From Cycas panzhihuaensis (lineage: Eukaryota; Cycadophyta), in contig CM041465.1 of NCBI GenBank assembly GCA_023213395.1, forward strand, positions 109,189,741-109,253,740: 64,000 nucleotides of DNA, in the 5' to 3' direction. The notes under the pieces are model-generated. The model had not been told where the DNA came from and did no database searches. It saw nothing but the letters and a program-made list of their open reading frames with translations. The position numbers and the translations under genes were made by a program. Below are positions 58,260 to 64,000 of the stretch, one piece after another (the first letter of the stretch is position 1; every line of letters begins with the position of its first letter).

Positions 58260-59008
58260 CGCCTCTTTAGCTGATTGACACTAAGTTAAGGCATATAAAG
58301 AGGTAGCCTCAAGCATTTAGATCATCTTTGTTCCCTTATTCTGGGACCGCGAAGGTGAAGGGGTACAATGGTCAGGGGAACACGAGGAAGTAGACGAATC
58401 CTGCATACCCTTCCCTTTGCCATGTGAAGGGTGAGAATTTAGAGATCTTCCCTGGTTCCTATTATTCTTTGCTTGAGTGTTACAATCACACTCCCCATGC
58501 TTGGGGAACAGATCCTTATGGACTAGTTGGTCAAGGTTGGGCCTTGAGGCCTGTTTAAGGGATGAGTCACATTGTGGGGCATCCCTATGATGTTGAACCC
58601 GATAATGTGCATTGTCATGGAAACATTCTCCATGAACAGAATACCACTTCTTCTCAAGCGAGGAATCTGTTTTCATTGCTTGAGAGGACTGAATGTTGCT
58701 ACCCTTGGGAGGAGCATCTGGTGAAGCTTGTTGGATTTGTTTGTTGGATGTAGGTGATGAAAGAGCTTGATGTTTAAGTTCCTTCATCATACATTCAAAC
58801 AAATGTATAGCAAAACTGAGTGGGTCTAGGGTCTTCTCAGTTGAGTGAGAAGAAGACCTAGTGGATTGTTGTGGTTTAGTTTCTTTGGTTTGGGGTGGTG
58901 CCTTATGTTGTTGTGAGGGCTTAAGAGGCTTCTTGAGTCCAGCCTGGATCTCAATAGCTTCAAGAGCTAAGCACTTTGTGAAAAGAGTGGATCTATCCTT
59001 CATCTCCA
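58260..59008 (-). pseudogene. Gag C-terminal part of element D, cut by copia
   Basis: The frame reads TKCLALEAIEIQAGLKKPLK, then a Ser/Gln/Pro-rich stretch, KKWYSVHGECFHDNAHYRVQ and HGECDC, a His/Cys-rich region in place of a clean zinc knuckle. It is collinear with 24,938-24,200 in A. The N-terminal gag is missing because the copia LTR begins at 59,009. Confidence 0.75.
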
Positions 59009-59516
59009 TGCACTAAACACAAAGGCAAACATGGGAGCAAGAGAGACTTGAGAGAAAGAAAGTAGCTCTCACAAAATGGGGAGGTAAGAATGAATCTCCT
59101 CCATTGAGCTTTACTTTTATATTGAGAGAGGGAGCATTTGAGTTAGGTAAAATGAAATTACACATAATGCACATGAAAGTGCATTTCACTTAAGTGATCT
59201 AATTTAAAGTTCGCTTAAGACCCTTTTCTGAAATAATCAACTAATGTAATGACCTTATGTCATTAACCCTTTTCAATCTCCCTTAATGGTAGAAGGTCAT
59301 TTCATTCTATTTTATTATATCCTATGAGGTCTTCATTTGAGCCTCTTACAAAGCAAACTAGTATGATACTTTTGTGGGAAACCCTCATGGGGAAGAAAAC
59401 CCACAAATTTTCTAATCTACTAACTGCTCTGTGGCTCTTTAAATGTAGCCAGATAGCCAATCAAGACAATAAATTTTGTAATGAAATTCATCGAGTCTCC
59501 ATATACCATTTGGTCA
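59009..59516 (-). repeat. Candidate 3' LTR of the copia element
   Basis: TGCACTAAAC...TTTGGTCA on the + strand, ~508 bp, between the interrupted gag of D and the end of copia pol. A - strand TATAAAAG (59,114-59,121) would be its promoter. The left end is well placed by the gag break; the right end is a guess based on TG/CA and a G-rich tract just upstream of it on the - strand. The partner LTR is outside the window. Confidence 0.45.
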
Positions 59517-59532
59517 TCCCCCATGCCCTTTC

Positions 59533-59654
59533 GGGTTTTCACAGGTTCTGATTTTCCAAAATGATACAACCCTTATCCTTTCGCGCCACATGGGGTTTTC
59601 ACGAATGGGATAGAGGAGACTTACTCTTGTCCTTCCGCCCACAAGGGTTTTCAC
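59533..59654 (-). repeat. Three spaced GTGAAAACCC motifs between copia pol and the LTR
   Basis: GGGTTTTCAC (+ strand) occurs at 59,533-59,542, 59,593-59,602 and 59,645-59,654, spaced 60 and 52 bp, with partly similar flanks (CACAWGGGGTTTTCACGAA). It is a short degenerate tandem array. Confidence 0.7.
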
Positions 59655-59739
59655 GAAGAAGACAGAGTATGATGGTCCTATTGTCATCTCCTTCAATCGC
59701 CGAGATGGAGGCCCTAAGGCCGAGTTGCTCGAAACTGCT

Positions 59740-61204
59740 CAAACTTCACCCTCTTCGGGTTTGGTGAAGATATCGCCACTTGATCTACCGTGGGGCAAGA
59801 CTCAATTGAATTGTGCCATCATGAACTAGTTCTCTAATCGTGGACTTTTGTACTTATATGTTTGGTATGATCATGAAATGTGATTTTTAGCCATCCGGAT
59901 TGTAGATTGATTATCTACATGTAAGCTAGTAGAACTTGTTTGGGTGGCATTTAATGTATTCAACAATTTTCTAAGCCATATCACCTCCTTGCTTGTCTCG
60001 ATAAAGAATGTACTCGACTTTAGCAGCTTGAGTCTAGAACTATCTTCTATCGCCTAGATCTCCATGATATTGGTGCTGCTCCAAGAAATGTTACGCACCG
60101 GACATAGATCTTCTTGTGTCTTTATCTCCCAAGAAAGTCTCGAGTCTGTATGCATAAAGTTTAAATTTCGCATTGGGTTCATACAATGCACCATATTTGC
60201 TAGTCATCTTTAGGTACCTCAACACTCGTATTGCAGCTTGCCAATGATTCTGCTTAGGATTTGTCATGAATCTTGCAAGAATGCTGACAGAGTGTGCAAT
60301 ATCTGGCCTTGTGTTGGTAGTATAGATGAGACTACCTACAAGTTGCCTGTAGAGTGTTGTGTCTGCCTCCCTATTGTCACCATCAATTGAGAGCTTAATA
60401 TTAGGCTCCATAGGTGTATCCACTGGTCGAGCACCTTCCAACTGAAACTTTGTCAGAAGATCGTTGATATATTTTTCTTGGGAGAGAAAGATTTTACCAT
60501 CCTTTTGAGTTACTTCAATTCCCAAGTAATATTTCATCAACCCGAGGTCAGATAATTCAAAAGTTTTAGCAAGGTCCTTCTTCACCGGCCGACACTGCTC
60601 ACTATTCCCGTTATGAGCATGTCATCCACAAAGATTAAGAGGTAAGTGACTTTATCATTTTGGCGCTTGATGAATAATGTTGCATCAATATCTTGATAGT
60701 CACAACCTCATATCCAAGTTGCCTCATTCTTTCGACAACTTGGTAAACCAAGCACGAGGGGCTTGCTTTAGGCCATACAAGGACTTTTGAGCCTACAAAC
60801 TTTATGTCACGATCAATCTCATATCCTTCTGGCTGACCCATGTAAATTTATTCTTTAAGGTCCCCATTGAGAAATGTGGTCTTAACATCAAGTTGGTGGA
60901 TTTTCCAACCCTGTTGAGCAGCCAAGGCTATAAGAGTTCTGATTGTAGGCCACTTAGTTGTAGGAGCAAAGATTTCAGTGTAGTCAATACCTTCCCTTTG
61001 CATGATTCCTTTTGCTACCAACCTCGCCTTGTGTTTTTCTAGGGTGCCATCTGATCTATACCTGTTTTTGAACACCCATTTATTTTGAACTACCTTTCTT
61101 CTAAGTGGTAGATCAACAAGCTCCCATGTACCGTTCTTAATAAGAGATTGATACTCTTCATTCATGGCATTTCTCCAAGCTGCATGCTTTACGCCTTCTT
61201 GCAC
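59740..61204 (-). pseudogene. Copia reverse transcriptase and RNase H
   Basis: RT reads AWRNAMNEEYQSLIKNGTWE, NKWVFKNRYRSDGTLEKHKA, ARLVAKGIMQREGIDYTEIF, QLDVKTTFLNGDLKE and, after a break, GQPEGYE, LLIFVDDM (about 60,620-60,645), DLGLMKYYLGIEV, SRPVDTP-like ARPVDTPMEP and RQLVGSLIYTTNTRPDIAHS. RNase H follows from 60,130 (DKDTRRSMSG) and is degraded down to about 59,740 (DIFTKP-like end). Frameshifts lie near 60,845, 60,700 and 60,090. Confidence 0.85.
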
Positions 61205-61219
61205 GTTAGGGGCTCTTCA

Positions 61220-62583
61220 TTAAGAGCAAGATGCGATCACCGGTTCAAGCTCAACGGAAAGTAATTCATGCATCCTTGCTCTATGGGCACTTCTAGTGGC
61301 AGTTTTACCTACCTCATCTGATCGCATGTCCTTGTGTAGCTGGTAGGCTTCACGAAAACCTCGAGTTGGGAATGAGGTTTTTATTTCCACAACCTCTTGA
61401 TCTTCGTTTTGATCCTGAAAAGGATCATGTGAAATATTTGGCACGAGGAAGTTGACGATCTTTGGAGAAGATGGGCCACCACGATGTTAGAGAAGATGAT
61501 CCTTCTACTATGGCTTTGCCTTTGTCAACTTGGTCGCTCACAAATGATGGTGTTGGATGTGTACACATTGGATTGAGTCACAACTTGTATCCTCCGAGGC
61601 TCTATTGTCGATTCCAAGATTTTAAGTAAGCTCAAAGATCTCCCCTAAATTTTGGAACTGACATCAAATTCAAGAGCATCATTAAATCGGTATGAAAGCA
61701 TCTTGGAGTCAAGTCTCGAGTAATTGATCTTCGCCTGCAAAGATAACATCTCTAGTGATGATGATTTTACGCTCTGAAGGTATAAAAACCTTGTATCCCT
61801 TTTAGTCCATAGGGTATCCGACAAAGATGCCTTTGATGGCTCTATCTTGGAGCTTATTGCTATGTTCCTGCAAAATATGAGCATAACAAGTAGAGCCAAA
61901 AATTCTGAAGTGGGAGATAGAGGGGGTTTGTCCATACCATATTTCATGTGGAGAGGGGCCGAGCTTGGAGGGACTAACGGTGTTGATGCAATACACAGCC
62001 CGTATAGCCTCACCAAAGATAGATAGGGACATTCTTATATACCAAAGATAGCATGAGCCATATTCAGGATGGTCCTGTTCATGTGCTCAGCAACTCCATT
62101 TTGCGGGGGTGTACCGCAATGTGGTCTGATGTTTGATTCCATGTTGACGTAGGTACGATTCAAACTCATTGGATGTGTACTCGCCACTATTGTCAGTCAT
62201 GAGTATTTTGATCTCGAATCCAAATTCATTTTCTACGCGGGCCTTGAAAGATTGAAACATAAAAAGGCTTCATCTTTCTTTGCAAGAAAAGCAACCCATA
62301 CTTTCTTGGTAAAATCATCAATGAAAGTAATATAGTACCACTGCTTAATAGAAGGGATGGGCATAGGACTGCATATATCTGAGTGTACAAGCTGCAAAGG
62401 TTGGCTAGATTTCCACTGACTATGAGGAAAGGGTTGTCTTTGAGATTTAGCAATAATACATGCTTCACATTTAAAGGGCTTAGAGGGGAACTTAGGCAAA
62501 CCAGTAAGAGTGTCTTGTAGTTCTCTTAAGCGATCAATTTTGATATGGCCCATACGAGCATGCCATAGAGTTGCTTGGGACAA
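61220..62583 (-). pseudogene. Copia GAG-pre-integrase and integrase
   Basis: The zinc module reads LWHARMGHIKIDRLRELQ and FKCEACIIAKSQRQPF (62,560-62,450). The integrase core has LVHSDICSP and TFIDDFTKKVWVAF (62,390-62,290). Further down are AVYCINTVSPSKLGPSPHEIW, FRIFGSTCYAHI and KGIFVGYP (62,000-61,800). It is broken into several frames. Confidence 0.85.
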
Positions 62584-62800
62584 CTTTTGAGGAGTCAGGG
62601 TTGTGGTAAAAACAAATTCATCATCAACATAGTGGGCTTCAGAGGATGGTGAGCCGCTTAGAGAAAAAGTTTACCATCAAGAATTTTGGTCATAACCACA
62701 GCATTTGAAGGAGGGTGAATGACACATAGAGTTTGATTATTTGCAGTTACACTCAGATCAAATCCACGAGAGACAAGGGTGGATGTGGAGAGCGATTCGC

Positions 62801-63300
62801 TCAGAGCGTGAATATATAAAACATCAACAAGTGTAAAACTGGAAGGCACGGGAGTTTCGTGCAAACAGCCTCAAGTCCTTTAACTGGCTGAGATGATTTG
62901 TCAGCCATGTGTACAACACCACGAACTTCAAAGTCAAAATCTTGAAAGAACTCGCGATGACAAGTCATGTGTTGTGTTGCTCCAGTATCCATGATCCACG
63001 ATGAAGTATTTGAGGTAGCACTATTTGTAACTCCAAGTGGTGAAGGCAAAAGTGAATAAGCAAAGCCACAATGAGCCTCAATATACTTAGTGGATCTATC
63101 AATAACATTTGATGAAGTGGTCCCAATTCTTTGAAGGTGTGCATGAGCAAATTACGTTCCACCAAAAGCATCTTCAAAAGAAGTATTATCAACATTATAT
63201 GCACCATGGCGCTGTTGATAACTTGGTAGTTTGTTGGTGGCAGTTTTACAATTTTTGGCATAATGTCCTCTTCTATTACACCTTTGGCACACAATTGTTT
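62801..63300 (-). pseudogene. Copia zinc knuckle and protease
   Basis: A CQRCNRRGHYAKNC knuckle lies at about 63,295-63,250. The protease shows SSWIMDTGATQHMTC (about 63,000-62,960), the DTGA active-site motif, followed by FFQDFDFEVRGVVHMAD. A frameshift separates the two. Confidence 0.85.
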
Positions 63301-63317
63301 GATTTCCAGTCTAAGTA

Positions 63318-64000
63318 TTAGGTTGGCTGGATTGTCTCGACATCGGATCTAGGTCCAGGTTGATTATTTTGGCCTTGGCCTTGAGACTGTTTTTGTTGGA
63401 ATTGAGGAGCCTGTTGACTAAGAGGATGTTGTCCTTGTTGTCTACCTCTTCCTCTTCCACGGGAATTACCACCTCTACGAGAGTATTGACCTTGATTTCT
63501 AGTGTAACAAAGATCTTCTTCCACTTCAAAAGCAACGTCAATTAGATCTGATGTAGTGGCAAAGTTGGTATCAAAGGTCTTATCAAATTCAATGAACTTA
63601 TCAGCAAGATCCTCAAAGTTTAGGGTCTTCAAAGTTCCACTGGATTGAAGACTCCCTAATAGATTTTTATAATCTAGGATATGGAGACATGACTGAATCA
63701 AGAAAGCCCATGTAATGCATTGAGTTTTAAAATCTTTATCAATGGCTTGCTTGATTGGACGAAGGAGATTGATTGTCTCACTTGCATGTCCTTTTCGCAT
63801 TTTTAATTTGTTCATCTTCAAAGACTAAGTGAACAAATTCTAAGTCCGATTTAGTGTCAAAGTTCTTCTTAAGAACTTCAAGAACTTTCCATGTCAGTAT
63901 CATGTACGACTTCATCAATGAGATTATGCAGGAATAATCGGTGATAAGCGATATCTCCGCACGGATTTTATCATCATCAAGTTCCCATTGGTTAGCTAGC
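63318..64000 (-). pseudogene. Copia gag, C-terminal part, running off the window
   Basis: 63,821-63,318 reads a UBN2-type gag: LKTLNFEDLADKFIEFDKTF, DVAFEVEEDLCYTR, an Arg/Gly-rich GNSRGRGRGRQQGQ and a Gln-rich tail leading to the zinc knuckle. 63,821-64,000 continues the gag in a broken frame (e.g. GNLMMI- and YHRLFLHNLIDEV-like segments) past the window edge. Confidence 0.75.

Larger units (their letters stand above)
49335..59008 (-). mobile_element. Element D: Tat-like Ty3/gypsy element with pol, antisense PMD gene and distal RNase H
   Basis: On the - strand: truncated gag (59,008 to ~58,260), protease (58,250-57,548), linker, RT-RH (~56,700-55,242), integrase (~55,235-54,032), antisense PMD gene (50,686-53,293 on +), RNase H frame (50,148-49,725), and the truncated LTR. 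The 5' end is cut by a copia insertion at 59,009. D is the only one of the three relatives that still has RT-RH-IN and could represent the autonomous partner type. Confidence 0.8.
59009..64000 (-). mobile_element. Ty1/copia retrotransposon, incomplete in the window
   Basis: On the - strand: gag (from beyond 64,000), CCHC knuckle, protease, integrase, RT, RNase H, then a candidate LTR. The order PR-IN-RT-RH is that of Ty1/copia. It interrupts gag of element D. Frameshifts and stops break the polyprotein in many places. Confidence 0.9.

Noticed and set aside
1-64000. tRNA, rRNA, CRISPR, bacterial operons or prophage
   Set aside because: None is visible. Repeats are dispersed retrotransposon sequence, and coding regions are plant gene or plant retroelement types.

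Overview
The window looks like a piece of a large, repeat-rich plant nuclear genome. It has one intron-containing host gene of a plant-only architecture (a PMEI-PME pectin methylesterase) and then more than 55 kb of nested, decayed retrotransposons. Gene spacing and the very old, methylation-scarred elements would fit a gymnosperm, but nothing proves the taxon. I saw no bacterial features, no CRISPR array and no RNA gene.

Layout. 1-2.5 kb: a pectinesterase gene on the + strand (two exons, all five catalytic residues present). 2.5-7.6 kb: AT-rich spacer with a decayed Ty3/gypsy integrase tail. 7.6-13.9 kb: a nearly full-length L1-type LINE on the - strand, with candidate target-site duplications, inactivated largely by TAG codons. 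13.9-15.6 kb: AT-rich spacer with a microsatellite. 15,605-35,972: element A, a Tat-like Ty3/gypsy element on the - strand bounded by a near-perfect 5-bp duplication and split by a younger + strand chromovirus-like element (24,985-31,711, perfect 5-bp duplication, LTRs of equal length). 36.0-37.8 kb: remains of another LTR element with an unrecognised decayed reading frame. 37,769-49,334: element C, a relative of A. 49,335-59,008: element D, a relative that still carries RT, RNase H and integrase; C and D meet at one truncated LTR. 59,009-64,000: a Ty1/copia element on the - strand inserted in D's gag and running off the window.

The most interesting system is shared by A, C and D. Gag-protease(-pol) runs on the - strand, but downstream of it, in antisense, sits a gene with its own TATA box, a tiny 8-codon first exon, a ~480-nt intron rich in GC palindromes, an exon encoding a plant mobile domain (PMD)-like protein, a second ~113-nt intron and a coiled-coil exon. 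Antisense orientation would let introns survive retrotransposition. Beyond this gene, near the 3' LTR and back in the gag-pol sense, lies a separate complete RNase H domain. The intron palindromes resemble hairpins in the LTRs of the same elements. A and C both lack RT-RH-IN with the same junction, so they look like a non-autonomous Gag-PR + PMD + RNase H subfamily mobilised by D-like partners.

Decay is itself informative: in the LINE, and in the LTR pair of A, most changes are those expected from cytosine deamination (CAG or TGG to TAG; almost only transitions). The nested chromovirus has far more transversions and is clearly younger.
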